A stretch of 64,000 nt of DNA from Acidobacteriota bacterium (GCA_016184105.1 JACPDI010000040.1:169209-233208); one strand, 5' to 3'; positions 1-7,884 are shown, counted from the first letter of the stretch. Numbers and translations are program-made. Notes: generated by a model not told the origin, from the letters alone.

Positions 1-149
1 CGTCCGGTATCGCGATCCTGGATCTGGCGCGCCACCCACTCGCCGGTCACCTTGCCCTGCGCGTGCAGGGGATCCGTGTCGGCCCCACCTCCAGGCAGGA
101 AGCAGACAACCAGAGCCGCTCCGAGCGATCGCATCGCCTTGAGGGGCAC
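1..149 (-). CDS. Secreted protein, N-terminal fragment (3' end outside window)
   Basis: Only the first ~49 codons are present; the gene continues beyond base 1. The reading frame from GTG 149 (or ATG 134) begins MPLKAMRSLGAALVVCFL, a positively charged start plus hydrophobic core typical of a Sec signal peptide, followed by TGEWVARQIQDRDTGR. The latter loosely recalls the start of outer-membrane lipoprotein-sorting-like proteins, but too little is visible to name a family. GTG 149 is preferred because a TACGAT -10-like hexamer ends 7 nt upstream, as in many genes here. Divergent from the UXX-star gene. Confidence 0.5.
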   Translation of the reverse strand, partial: MPLKAMRSLGAALVVCFLPGGGADTDPLHAQGKVTGEWVARQIQDRDTG

Positions 150-156
150 GGCATCG

Positions 157-162
157 ATCGTA
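157..162 (-). promoter_or_regulatory. -10-like TACGAT before minus-strand secreted protein
   Basis: TACGAT on the minus strand lies 7 nt before GTG 149, the spacing expected of a leaderless promoter. No clear -35 was found. Confidence 0.3.
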
Positions 163-228
163 TCTCAGACCGTGGGGATCCCGCGATGCGCCGCCCGCGG
201 AGCGCTGTTTCCGGGCGCCAGCTCGCGC

Positions 229-234
229 TATCAT
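229..234 (+). promoter_or_regulatory. -10-like TATCAT before UXX-star gene
   Basis: TATCAT is followed by 6 nt and then ATG 241; there is no Shine-Dalgarno sequence in between, so the transcript would start at or next to the start codon. Confidence 0.4.
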
Positions 235-240
235 TCCCGC

Positions 241-450
241 ATGGTGTTGATCTTCGGCAAGGACGGCTGCCCGTACACCGAGGCCGCGCGGCAGGACCAC
301 GAGCGGCGCAAGGTCCCGTTCGAGTACTTGAACGTCAAGAAGGACAAGGCCGCGCTCACGCGCATGCTCGAGTTCTCGCACGGCGAGCGCCGCGTGCCCG
401 TCATCGTCGAGGGCACGAGCGTCACGATCGGTTTCGACGGCGGAACTTGA
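241..450 (+). CDS. UXX-star family glutaredoxin-like protein (Cys form)
   Basis: A 69-residue thioredoxin-fold mini-protein. It opens with an LIFGKDGCPYT strand and active-site turn, continues with FEYLNVKKD, and ends with RRVPVIVEGTSVTIGF plus a Gly-Gly tail, the hallmark pattern of the UXX-star (seleno)protein family. In selenoprotein members the first active-site residue is selenocysteine; here it is an ordinary TGC Cys with a CPYT turn. A disulfide/glutathione-linked redox role is likely from the fold, but the substrate is unknown. ATG 241 is chosen because the fold starts immediately there. The longer upstream frame is not protein-like. Convergent with the thioesterase gene. Confidence 0.8.
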   Translation: MVLIFGKDGCPYTEAARQDHERRKVPFEYLNVKKDKAALTRMLEFSHGERRVPVIVEGTSVTIGFDGGT

Positions 451-492
451 GGTGTGTGACGGCCGCCGTGCGCGGCACCAGCAAGACACCTG

Positions 493-906
493 TCAGACGA
501 GCTTCTTGTTGAGCAGCTCCCGCCACCGCTCGGGCACCGGCACCGGCGTGTTCTTCGCGTAGTCGTAGACGACCTGGACGGTCTTCGCGTTCGCGATGAG
601 CCGGCCGTCCTCGCCGCTCACGATTTCGTATTCGTACTGGAAGCTCGTGCGCCCGATCGCGGCGACGGAGAGCCGCACCTCGATGGCCTCGCCGAGTCGC
701 GCGGGCGACTTGTAGTCGCACTCGGCACGGGCGAGGATCACGCCGGGATCCGGAAAGCGATCCTCGGCGTAGTTCCAGAGCGCGCGCCAGTGCTTGAAGC
801 GCGCCTGCTCCATGTAAGTGAGATAGACGGCGTTGTTGACGTGCCCCATCGCGTCGCAGTCGCGGAAGCGGACGTCGAGGCGATGGGTGAAGACGTGATT
901 TGCCAC
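493..906 (-). CDS. Acyl-CoA thioesterase, 4-hydroxybenzoyl-CoA/FadM type hotdog fold
   Basis: A 137-residue single hotdog-domain protein. RFRDCDAMGHVNNAVYLTY holds the catalytic-site pattern (Asp followed by GHVNN) of the YbgC/FadM thioesterase family; the later stretch GRTSFQYEYEI is the second core strand. Such enzymes hydrolyse acyl-CoA thioesters in the cytosol; the chain preference cannot be read from sequence. GTG 906 is chosen because the conserved fold begins about 8 residues later and a TATAGT hexamer ends 9 nt upstream. The longer upstream frame would run into thyX. Divergent from thyX with only 25 nt between start codons. Confidence 0.85.
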   Translation of the reverse strand: MANHVFTHRLDVRFRDCDAMGHVNNAVYLTYMEQARFKHWRALWNYAEDRFPDPGVILARAECDYKSPARLGEAIEVRLSVAAIGRTSFQYEYEIVSGEDGRLIANAKTVQVVYDYAKNTPVPVPERWRELLNKKLV

Positions 907-915
907 CTTCTTACC

Positions 916-923
916 ACTATAAT
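916..923. promoter_or_regulatory. Overlapping divergent -10 elements (thioesterase / thyX)
   Basis: The 8-bp ACTATAAT contains TATAAT on the plus strand (918-923) and TATAGT on the minus strand (921-916). The two start codons, TTG 932 and GTG 906, sit 8 and 9 nt away respectively. The interval is too short for two ordinary separated promoters with leaders, so both transcripts are probably leaderless. Confidence 0.5.
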
Positions 924-931
924 CCGAACGC

Positions 932-2515
932 TTGTTTACGCCCGACGAACGCCGCGCGCTCGAACCGTACTTCACGAATCTCGACGGCCCCGTCTTCGCG
1001 CTGGTCAACCTGCCGGAAACCGTGAAGGGGGCGCTGTTCGCGCGCTACTCGCGGTCGCCGAAGTCGCTCCGGCGGCTTTTCCTGGACGAGTTCCTGGAAG
1101 GGGACGCGCTGAAGGCCGCGGCCCCTGGATCGGTCGGATCGGCGCGCGCCGACCAGCTGTACGCGAAAGTCTTCAATGACTACGGCGACGATTCCGTCGC
1201 GCAGCTTGGCGGCGTGCACCTCGCCTGCGAGGACGTCTCCAACATCCTGACGAAGGTGCTCGAGTGGGGGCGCCTGATGGCGTATCTCGAGCAGTCCACC
1301 CGGTATATCCCCTACACGCAGAAGCGCGACGGACACTGGCGCTACCACGTCCCTGCTGAAATCGAACAGCGTCCCGCGTTGCGCCAGATGTTTGTGTCGA
1401 CGCTCGACGGCGCGTTCGAACGATACGCGCGGTGGATCGACCCCATGCAGGAGCACTTCCGGGCGCGCTACCCGAAGGCGCAGGCAGACTCGGACGCCGT
1501 CTATCGCGCCGCGATCCGCGCCAAGGCGCTGGACACGCTGCGCGGAATGCTGCCCGCCGCCACCCGGTCGAACGTCGGCATCTATGCGACGGGCCAGGCC
1601 TACGAGGCGCTGCTGCTCCGGATGCGCGCGCATCCTCTGGAAGAGGTGCGCGTCCATGCCGGCCTCATGCTCGCCGAACTTCGCAAGGTGATCCCGGCGT
1701 TTCTCACCCGCGTGGACCAGCCGGATCGCGGCGGGCGCTGGAGCGAATTCCTGGCGTGCGCGCGCGAGGCGGCCGCGGGGGCGGCACGCGACGCGCTGGC
1801 CGATGCGGTGGCCGAAGAGCGCGCGGAGGTCACCCTCTCGGAGTTCGACCCCGACGGCGAGACGAAGGTCGTCGCCTCGGCGCTGTACGCCGCGTCGCAT
1901 CTGCCGGACGATCAGCTCCTGGCGATCGCGCGCGACATGCCGGCAGAGAATCGCGCCGAGATCCTGCGCGCGTACATCGGCCACCGCGCGAACCGCCGCC
2001 ATAAGCCGGGGCGCGCGTTCGAGCGGACGCGGTACCGCTTCGACGTGCTCGCCGACTACGGCGCCTTCCGCGACCTGCAGCGCCACCGCATGCTCACGCT
2101 GGAATGGCAGCCCCTCAGCACGCGCCACGGGTACGTCGAGCCCGACGCGATCCGCACCGCTGGCGCGCTCGAGGACTGGCAGTGGGTGATGGACCAGTCG
2201 GCATCGCTGTATGACGCGATCGTGGCCGAGGGGCTCCAGCCCGTCGCCGCCTACGCCGTCGCCATGGCGTACCGCGTGCGCTTCTACATGGACATGAACG
2301 CGCGCGAAGCGATGCACGTCATCGAGCTGCGCACGGCGCCGCAGGGACACCCTTCGTACCGCCGCATCTGCCAGGCGATGCATCGCCTGATCGCGGACCA
2401 GGCCGGCCACCACGCGATTGCCGCCGCCATGAAGTTCGCCGACCATTCCGCGGTCGAACTCGAGAGGTTGAACGCAGAGAGAGAGCTGGAACGGAAGCGC
2501 CGCGGCCCGTCGTGA
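932..2515 (+). CDS. thyX: FAD-dependent thymidylate synthase, long two-domain form
   Basis: Methylates dUMP to dTMP using methylene-tetrahydrofolate and reduced FAD. At 527 residues it is about twice the length of a classical ThyX subunit and appears to be a tandem of two ThyX-like halves. The first contains YSRSPKSLRRLFLDEF, LGGVHLACEDVSN and EQSTRYIPY. The second contains DYGAFRDLQRHRMLTLEW and PLSTRHGY, where QRHR matches the ThyX RHR signature. TTG 932 is inferred as start from the TATAAT element 8 nt upstream; no upstream in-frame start is possible before the divergent gene. No folate-dependent ThyA gene is in the window. Confidence 0.88.
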   Translation: MFTPDERRALEPYFTNLDGPVFALVNLPETVKGALFARYSRSPKSLRRLFLDEFLEGDALKAAAPGSVGSARADQLYAKVFNDYGDDSVAQLGGVHLACEDVSNILTKVLEWGRLMAYLEQSTRYIPYTQKRDGHWRYHVPAEIEQRPALRQMFVSTLDGAFERYARWIDPMQEHFRARYPKAQADSDAVYRAAIRAKALDTLRGMLPAATRSNVGIYATGQAYEALLLRMRAHPLEEVRVHAGLMLAELRKVIPAFLTRVDQPDRGGRWSEFLACAREAAAGAARDALADAVAEERAEVTLSEFDPDGETKVVASALYAASHLPDDQLLAIARDMPAENRAEILRAYIGHRANRRHKPGRAFERTRYRFDVLADYGAFRDLQRHRMLTLEWQPLSTRHGYVEPDAIRTAGALEDWQWVMDQSASLYDAIVAEGLQPVAAYAVAMAYRVRFYMDMNAREAMHVIELRTAPQGHPSYRRICQAMHRLIADQAGHHAIAAAMKFADHSAVELERLNAERELERKRRGPS

Positions 2516-2539
2516 GAAGCCGCGCGGTTGGAGGATCCC

Positions 2540-3859
2540 ATGGCAGGACCAGAAGGGACGCGACAACCACTTTCGGGGCGGCGATTGGAGTGGCTGCGGG
2601 GCGAGCTCGCGGCCTGGCGTGCCACCGGGCTGATCAACGGCGAACAGGCGCAACGGATCGCCGATCGGTACGAGCCGACCTGGTTCGCCCGCCACGCCAC
2701 GCAGTTCGCGCTGTGGGCGCTGGCGATCCTGATGGGCGCTGTCGGCGTGCTGCTCGTCATCGGATACAACTGGGACGACATGCCGCGCGCCGTGAAGGCG
2801 GCGCTGATCATCGCGGCGGTCGTCGCCTCGTTCGGAGGCTCCGCGCTCGCGTACTCGCGCCGGCACCCCCTGGCCGGCGAGCTGCTCGGGTTCATGGGCG
2901 TGCTGCTGTACGGCAACGCAATCTGGCTCCTCGCGCAGGTGTTCCACATGAGCGGCCATTACCCCGATGCCGCGATGTGGTGGATGCTCGGCGCGCTCCT
3001 CACCGCCCATCTGCTGGACAGCCCGCTGACACTGGCGCTCAGCCTCGTGCTCCTCGCCATGTGGGTAGGCATGGAGGGCATCTCCTTCAGCGGCGACACG
3101 GGGGTGGTGTTCCCGCTTTTTGCCGCCGGGGCGCTGCGACTCACATACCGCTTCGCGGTGCCGACGCTGCTGGCGGTGTGGGGCGCCGTGGTCCTGTTCT
3201 GGTTCTTCGTGCAAAGCCTGATCGCGTCCCACGCGTGGCCGCTTGCGGCGGTCGGCCTGGTGTACGTCGCCGGCGGTGCGGCGTTCGCGACCGGGCTGCT
3301 GCACGGCGAGCGCTCACGGCTCCGGCCGACGTGGCTCCGCATGGGAGCCATCTACATGGCGGTCGGAATTCTGCCGCTGATGATCAAGGAGGTGCTGGGT
3401 ATCCCGCCCTCCGACGGCGGCCCGCGCCGGCCACTGCTGGTCCTCGGCGCTCTGCTCCTCGCTTACGCGTGGCTGGCCGCAGCACGACGGCGAGTCGTGC
3501 GTGAGGCGCTGCCCGTGCTGCTTGCGGCCGCGATCGTTCCGGCGGTGCTCGCCGTGGTGGCCGTCCGCTCGCCGGATGGCCTGCCGGCATCCCAGCGGCT
3601 CGTATTCGCGATTGCGTTCAGCGCGCTGGCGATCGCGATGTCAGTCGTCCTGCTGCGGGCCGGCATCCGGATCGACGATCTGCGGCTGTTCGCGGTGGGC
3701 GTCGGCATGGCGCTGTCGTTCCTCGTGGTCCGCTGGATCGACCTCGTCGGGAACATGCTGTGGTCGGCGCTCTTGCTGTTCGCCACGGCGGCTGGACTGA
3801 TCGCGCTCGCGCGCATGTGGCGTCATCGCCAGCCGGTTTCTCCAGGCGGGGGTGCGTGA
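2540..3859 (+). CDS. DUF2157 polytopic membrane protein
   Basis: A 439-residue protein with a short soluble N-terminus (WLRGELAAWRATGLI followed by the conserved QAQRIADRY, typical of DUF2157) and then roughly 10-12 hydrophobic segments filling the rest. The function of DUF2157 proteins is unknown. ATG 2540 follows a GGAGG Shine-Dalgarno sequence at 2530-2534. Its stop overlaps the start of the GDYXXLXY gene (TGATG), a pairing that is common between these two families and implies translational coupling and a shared membrane complex. Confidence 0.8.
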   Translation: MAGPEGTRQPLSGRRLEWLRGELAAWRATGLINGEQAQRIADRYEPTWFARHATQFALWALAILMGAVGVLLVIGYNWDDMPRAVKAALIIAAVVASFGGSALAYSRRHPLAGELLGFMGVLLYGNAIWLLAQVFHMSGHYPDAAMWWMLGALLTAHLLDSPLTLALSLVLLAMWVGMEGISFSGDTGVVFPLFAAGALRLTYRFAVPTLLAVWGAVVLFWFFVQSLIASHAWPLAAVGLVYVAGGAAFATGLLHGERSRLRPTWLRMGAIYMAVGILPLMIKEVLGIPPSDGGPRRPLLVLGALLLAYAWLAAARRRVVREALPVLLAAAIVPAVLAVVAVRSPDGLPASQRLVFAIAFSALAIAMSVVLLRAGIRIDDLRLFAVGVGMALSFLVVRWIDLVGNMLWSALLLFATAAGLIALARMWRHRQPVSPGGGA

Positions 3860-4473
3860 TGGTGGCAGACAAGGTGAAAGCGGCAATGGCCGCGGGCGTG
3901 TTCTGCATCGGCGTGCTCGCGGCGATGCTGGTCGGGCACGCCTGGCCGCTCTGGACCGGCGAAACGGTGTACCTCCGCGTGGTGCCGGTCGATCCGCGAG
4001 ACCTGTTTCGCGGCGATTACGTGACCCTTCGATATCCGATCAATTCACTGCAGGCCGGGCGCGTTGCCGCCGCGCCGACATCCACCATCGTCGCGTTCGA
4101 AGGCCACTGGCAGGCGGGTCGTCCCTATGTTGCGGGTCAGACCGTCTATGTCGTCCTCGAACCGCGGCGGCAGGGCGGGGGAGCCGGCGTGGAGCACGTG
4201 GCCGTGCGCGTGAGCACTCGAAAGCCCGCCCGGGGATTGTTCCTGCGCGGCCGCGCGAGCTGGTCCTCCCGGAACGGTGAGCCGCCCGAGTTCCTGTCGG
4301 TCGAATACGGCATCGACGCGTTTTTCGTCGAGCAGGGGCGCGGCAAGGAGATCGAGGAACGGATACGCTCGGGAACGCCGGTATTCGCGGAAGTGGCGGT
4401 CTCGTCCGCCGGACGGGCGCGCCTGCGCACGCTCATCGTCGACGGACGACGGTATCGGCAGGACGAAGACTGA
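3859..4473 (+). CDS. GDYXXLXY domain membrane-anchored protein
   Basis: A 204-residue protein with one N-terminal membrane segment (AAGVFCIGVLAAMLVGHAW) and an extracytoplasmic domain carrying the signature GDYVTLRY, preceded by VDPRDLFR. The family name comes from that motif; the biochemical role is unknown. ATG 3859 overlaps the DUF2157 stop codon, so the two are probably co-translated. The C-terminal part SAGRARLRTLIVDGRRY matches the usual end of the domain. Convergent with def, with a 20-nt gap. Confidence 0.8.
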   Translation: MVADKVKAAMAAGVFCIGVLAAMLVGHAWPLWTGETVYLRVVPVDPRDLFRGDYVTLRYPINSLQAGRVAAAPTSTIVAFEGHWQAGRPYVAGQTVYVVLEPRRQGGGAGVEHVAVRVSTRKPARGLFLRGRASWSSRNGEPPEFLSVEYGIDAFFVEQGRGKEIEERIRSGTPVFAEVAVSSAGRARLRTLIVDGRRYRQDED

Positions 4474-4493
4474 GCCTGAACCCCGGCGCCCCC

Positions 4494-5033
4494 CTATTCG
4501 GGCGTGACGTGCTCCCGCGACCAGTAGCGCTCGAACTCCTCGAGGAAGGCGATCGTCTCGAACGACGTCATGCGATCGAGGAACAGCACGCCGTGCAGGT
4601 GGTCGGTCTCGTGCTGGATGACGCGCGCAACGTAGTTGCGCGCCTTCATCTCGGTTTTCTTCGCGTGTCGATCGTAGGCCGTGACCTTGATTTCCCGCGC
4701 TCGCGGGACGCGCCCCCGGATGTCGGGGATGCTGAGGCAGCCCTCCCAGTCTTCCACCACCTCCTCGTCCACGATGGTGATCTCGGGATTGATCAGGGCG
4801 ATCCGCGGGAAGCCCTGGTCCCCCTCCTCGCTGTCGTGCCCCGCCACAAACAACTGCACTCCCTCGTGCACCTGCGGCGCCGCCAGGCCGATGCCCTCGT
4901 ACTCGGCCATCGTCTCGAACAGGTCGTCGATCAGGCGCTGGATGGCGGCGGACCTGATGTCCGACGGTGAGAGGGCACGGGCTTTCTCCCGGAGCACGGG
5001 GTGGCCCATGCGGGCCACCTTCAGAATGGACAT
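4494..5033 (-). CDS. def: Peptide deformylase
   Basis: Removes the N-formyl group from nascent proteins. All three metal/active-site motifs are intact: GIGLAAPQVH, EGCLSIPD (Cys ligand) and QHETDHLHG (two His ligands and catalytic Glu). The length of 179 residues is normal. ATG 5033 (MSILKVARMGHPVL) is chosen over the longer upstream frame because the family begins here and a TATAAT hexamer ends 6 nt upstream. Not paired with fmt here. Divergent from a Nudix gene. Confidence 0.95.
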   Translation of the reverse strand: MSILKVARMGHPVLREKARALSPSDIRSAAIQRLIDDLFETMAEYEGIGLAAPQVHEGVQLFVAGHDSEEGDQGFPRIALINPEITIVDEEVVEDWEGCLSIPDIRGRVPRAREIKVTAYDRHAKKTEMKARNYVARVIQHETDHLHGVLFLDRMTSFETIAFLEEFERYWSREHVTPE

Positions 5034-5039
5034 CCCTTG

Positions 5040-5049
5040 ATTATATGAT
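5040..5049. promoter_or_regulatory. Overlapping divergent -10 elements (def / Nudix)
   Basis: The minus strand reads TATAAT (5045-5040), then 6 nt, then ATG 5033 of def. The plus strand reads TATGAT (5044-5049), giving a short leader before GTG 5074. Three TTCTGCG units at 5050-5072 lie in that leader. Confidence 0.4.
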
Positions 5050-5073
5050 TCTGCGCGTTCTGCGAGTTCTGCG

Positions 5074-5595
5074 GTGAATGAATCCGCGTACCGTTTCTGC
5101 CCGATGTGCGCCGCCCCGCTCGAGCGCCGGCTGCTGAAGAACGGCGAGCCCGAGCGCCCGGTCTGCACGGCATGTGGTCACGTCATCTACCTCGATCCGA
5201 AGGTCGCGGTCGGAACGATCATCGCGGACGAATCGGGGCGGATCGCGATGGTTCGAAGAGCAATCGAGCCGGGCTTCGGCCTCTGGGTTTTTCCGGGGGG
5301 CTACGTCGATCGCGGCGAGACCCCGCAGGCGGCCGCGGTCCGCGAGGCGCGCGAGGAATGCGGCCTCGACGTCCGTCTCGACGCGCTCGTCAACGTCTAC
5401 GCCTACACCGGCCGCGTCCCAATCATCATCGTCTACGCCGCGACGAGGCGTGGCGGCACGCTTTGCGTGGACGAGGAATGCTCGGAGGCAGGATTCTTCA
5501 CGCCGGACGACATTCCCTGGCAGAAGCTGGCGTTCCAGAGCACGCACGAGGCCCTGCGCGACTACCTGGACGGGGTCCGTCATCCGAAGCTGTGA
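5074..5595 (+). CDS. Zinc-ribbon Nudix hydrolase
   Basis: A 173-residue protein. An N-terminal zinc ribbon, FCPMC followed by CTAC (residues ~8-32), precedes a Nudix domain. The Nudix box is complete: GGYVDRGETPQAAAVREA followed by REECGLDV. Zinc-ribbon Nudix proteins of this layout resemble NADH pyrophosphatase/ADP-ribose hydrolases; the substrate cannot be fixed from sequence. GTG 5074 is the only start that keeps the Cys pair. Downstream is an IS scar, and the coding end looks intact. Confidence 0.85.
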   Translation: MNESAYRFCPMCAAPLERRLLKNGEPERPVCTACGHVIYLDPKVAVGTIIADESGRIAMVRRAIEPGFGLWVFPGGYVDRGETPQAAAVREAREECGLDVRLDALVNVYAYTGRVPIIIVYAATRRGGTLCVDEECSEAGFFTPDDIPWQKLAFQSTHEALRDYLDGVRHPKL

Positions 5596-5600
5596 ATGCG

Positions 5601-5829
5601 AGCTCTGGCTGCTCACCAACTGCAAGAACGGAATCAGTAGCCACACGAACTCGCGCGCGCCCTCGGCGTCACTCAGAAGACCGCGTGGTTCATGCTGGCG
5701 CGACTGCGGATGGCCCTGCAAGGCGAACACGGCGGAAAAGGTGAGCGGGGAGGTCAAAGGCGACGAAACCTACATCGGCCGTAAGGCCGTAACATGCGCG
5801 CTGCGAAGCGCAAGCGGCTCGAAGTTGCA
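5601..5829 (+). pseudogene. IS1595 (ISXO2-like) transposase, fragmented relic
   Basis: Consecutive pieces in different frames match the middle of ISXO2-like transposases: LWLLTNCKNGISS, then in another frame HELARALGVTQKTAWFML and RLRMALQGEHGGK, then VSGEVKGDETYIGRKA, then NMRAAKRKRLEVA. At least three frameshifts separate them, and both the N-terminal part and the C-terminal catalytic part are missing. DET contains the first catalytic Asp region of this DDE family. No terminal inverted repeat or target duplication was identified. Confidence 0.7.
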
Positions 5830-6083
5830 TAATCGGCAAGCGACTCATATGCGTGGCGCTCACCGCAGCGGAGATGAAAACGTGCTGAGAAAGCGTTCCC
5901 GCAACTCCCCCGAGGCCGTCCCCGACGTGCACGCCGATGATTCCGGAAGATCCATGGAGCGTTCACACAGGGGCTCCGGCGCGTACTCTCTGTCCGCAAA
6001 GACAGAAAGCGAAGATAAAGCAAAGAAGAATTGCGGACTTGACAGGAACCCGAAATGTCCATCTAGACAAAAATGTCCTGTGC
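5830..6083 (+). other. Degraded insertion-derived sequence
   Basis: No intact gene is present and composition is less GC-rich than the surroundings. A stretch starting at ATG 5954 can be read, with frame changes, as ERFTQGLRRVLSVRK followed by SEDKAKK, resembling short ORFs often left beside insertion sequences. This reading is speculative. Confidence 0.35.
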
Positions 6084-6089
6084 TAGACT
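6084..6089 (+). promoter_or_regulatory. -10-like TAGACT before small orphan gene
   Basis: TAGACT is followed by 6 nt and ATG 6096 with no Shine-Dalgarno sequence, which fits a leaderless promoter. Confidence 0.35.
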
Positions 6090-6095
6090 GCAGTC

Positions 6096-6410
6096 ATGAG
6101 TCCTGCGGCACTCTTGCAACTTGAAGAAAAGACACAGGATCTCGTTCCGGTTCAGCTGATCCAGGACTTGGTAGACGCCATCTTTGCGTTGGATGTGTCC
6201 GATTGGAACGATGGCGACTTCGAAGTCCTTGAGCGAGTCATTGACAAAGTGATCAGCATCTTGAGTGCGGATCCGAATCGTCAGAATCGACGTTTGATTG
6301 AGCGACTGCTCGTTGCTCGTGAGGGTGTCGAGCAGGGAATGGCCCCCGATCCCGACAGGCGGCCAAGCGTCGAGGAACTGGTCGATTTCGTCGCGGCTCG
6401 CATAGCCTAG
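6096..6410 (+). CDS. Small acidic hypothetical protein
   Basis: A 104-residue protein, mostly predicted helical and acidic (LVDAIFALDVSDWNDGDFE, EELVDFVAARIA). No family was recognised. Codon use is less GC-rich than the flanking housekeeping genes, and the gene lies directly after IS debris, which suggests transferred DNA. Its TAG stop shares the palindrome CTAG (6407-6410) with the stop of the opposing gene. It could be one half of a small two-gene accessory module, but nothing proves a joint function. Confidence 0.55.
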   Translation: MSPAALLQLEEKTQDLVPVQLIQDLVDAIFALDVSDWNDGDFEVLERVIDKVISILSADPNRQNRRLIERLLVAREGVEQGMAPDPDRRPSVEELVDFVAARIA

Positions 6411-6688
6411 TCGCGTTCGTTCACTACTCCCCAGTACCTTAGTAGGCGTTTGAGCGCGGTTCTGTCGTCGATCTCGAAGGCGGTCGCCAGCGCCGCTATG
6501 GCGAAGCGTCGCTTTTTCTGATCAGTCTTCGAAATGTAGGCGCGAACACCGCTGCGAAACACTTCTTCTTCGTCAGTTGAGCCGAGCATCTTCATAGCGA
6601 GCTGGCCCAGCGCATCGGGACGTGATGCTAAGCGTTCGACGGCCTCTCTTGAGACAATCTCGTCGTATCGAGGTTCTTCGTCTGCCAT
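6407..6688 (-). CDS. Small hypothetical protein, helical
   Basis: A 93-residue protein with a charged, helix-rich sequence; central DEEEVFRSGVRAYISKTDQK and a basic C-terminal part (TALKRLLRYWGVV). No family was recognised. Tail-to-tail with the preceding small gene, overlapping by 4 nt. ATG 6688 is the first in-frame start. The flank 6689-6832 contains small dyads (6731-6744, 6756-6775) but no gene. Confidence 0.5.
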   Translation of the reverse strand: MADEEPRYDEIVSREAVERLASRPDALGQLAMKMLGSTDEEEVFRSGVRAYISKTDQKKRRFAIAALATAFEIDDRTALKRLLRYWGVVNERD

Positions 6689-6832
6689 AGCCGAACGGTC
6701 CCTATAATCTCGCAGTAACGGCGTTTTGAAGGCCCGTACCGGGCAACCTCTTCAGCCTCTCAGGACTGCGAGAGGCGGCCCTCCGTGCAATTCCCCCCTG
6801 ACTGACCGGCCGCCGAGATGGGCCATACCCTC

Positions 6833-7561
6833 CTAGTCATCGCGATCTCCTCCTTGTCCCTGGTGAGTCTCTTCAAACGCCACCATCTTGTCGATGATGC
6901 CGAAGACCAAGTCGCGCTCGTCGCCCTTCAGGGCAAACAGGTTGAAACTGCCGCTCAGGGTGAGACTGCCGCCACTCGGCAGCGTGATGGTCCGCTGCAT
7001 TGCCGCGACCGGTGGCCTGTCGGTATCGGTTAGGTCCTGATCGGCAGGAGCAATGTGAGGGCTGTTGGTGGCTGCCGAAGGACGCGCTCCACGCGCACGC
7101 CGGCGCGGCGCGGCTCGTCTTAGGTGCGGCGATAGCGTAAAGCCCGCGTCTTTCGCGAGAGCCATCAGAAAAGCAGCGCACTTATCGACTGTCTCGCCGG
7201 TTGCGCCCAGGTCGGCAAATGCCTGTTTTAGTTTCGGCGTTGTGGTCGTCTGAAGATCGATCTTTCCCTTCAGTAGCGGAGTGTATGTGCTGTTGAACAA
7301 CTCGCGGAGCGCGGCCTTTCGTTCTTCGCCGCGCGACTTGACGAGTTCTTCGAAGCGCTCGCGTGGGCGCCCCTCAGCGTCGATCAATCCCATCGACTTG
7401 AGCGAGCTACGCAGTAGCGCCTGCATCCCGCCCGACATCGAGGACATCACGCCCTTGTCTATGTGCGACGGCATCACGACGTTGCCGAGGCTGTCGAGGA
7501 AGTTCACGAACGTACGGTAGGGAACGTACGGCGGCAACACGCGGTCTTCGGATTCGGCCAT
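6833..7561 (-). CDS. DUF5343 domain protein
   Basis: A 242-residue protein whose N-terminal ~130 residues fit DUF5343: PYVPYRTFVNFLDSLGN, then SSMSGGMQALLRSSLKSMGL, then GRPRERFEELVKS. The C-terminal part (residues ~175-242) ends in a separate small segment ITLPSGGSLTLSG preceding FNLFALKGDERD. DUF5343 proteins are poorly characterised and often found in accessory DNA, which fits the neighbouring IS relic and lower GC. ATG 7561 has GGAAGG about 8 nt upstream. Function unknown. Confidence 0.7.
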   Translation of the reverse strand: MAESEDRVLPPYVPYRTFVNFLDSLGNVVMPSHIDKGVMSSMSGGMQALLRSSLKSMGLIDAEGRPRERFEELVKSRGEERKAALRELFNSTYTPLLKGKIDLQTTTTPKLKQAFADLGATGETVDKCAAFLMALAKDAGFTLSPHLRRAAPRRRARGARPSAATNSPHIAPADQDLTDTDRPPVAAMQRTITLPSGGSLTLSGSFNLFALKGDERDLVFGIIDKMVAFEETHQGQGGDRDD

Positions 7562-7884
7562 TGCGCTTTGTCCTTCCGCTAGGATATTTAGGACATATTA
7601 GCAGATCAGGCATGCGGGCAACAATGCCCGCAAGGACATTTTTACCAAGACACTGTTAAGTGTCTGCTGGCCTATCCCCACGCAATCAGCGCAGAACTAC
7701 CCCGAAGACATAGTTGTCGAAGCATTTGACGACATCGCGGTTCTATTGCGGTTTGTCGAGGTTCGGCGGCGTCTTGCCTACGTCACCAATGAGTCTGGGC
7801 GGAACCAGTTTCGTGGCATCCCGACCAAATTCGTAAGCTGACATACAAGTAAGTCGCCTCCCCTGAAACCGGGAATCCTGGATT
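7562..7884. other. Intergenic region without a recognisable gene
   Basis: This 323-bp region separates the accessory scar from the lipoprotein gene. AT-rich stretches near 7585-7600 probably hold the DUF5343 promoter. No conserved ORF, tRNA fold or repeat was found. Confidence 0.5.

Noticed and set aside
241..450. Selenoprotein possibility for the UXX-star gene
   Set aside because: The active-site codon is TGC (Cys), no in-frame TGA is present, and no SECIS is needed.
917..3304. 795-residue minus-strand open frame opposite thyX and the DUF2157 gene
   Set aside because: Low-complexity Arg/His-rich shadow of two well-supported plus-strand genes in GC-rich DNA.
7562..7884. tRNA or attachment site in the AT-richer gap
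   Set aside because: No cloverleaf, CCA end, direct repeat pair or integrase could be recognised.
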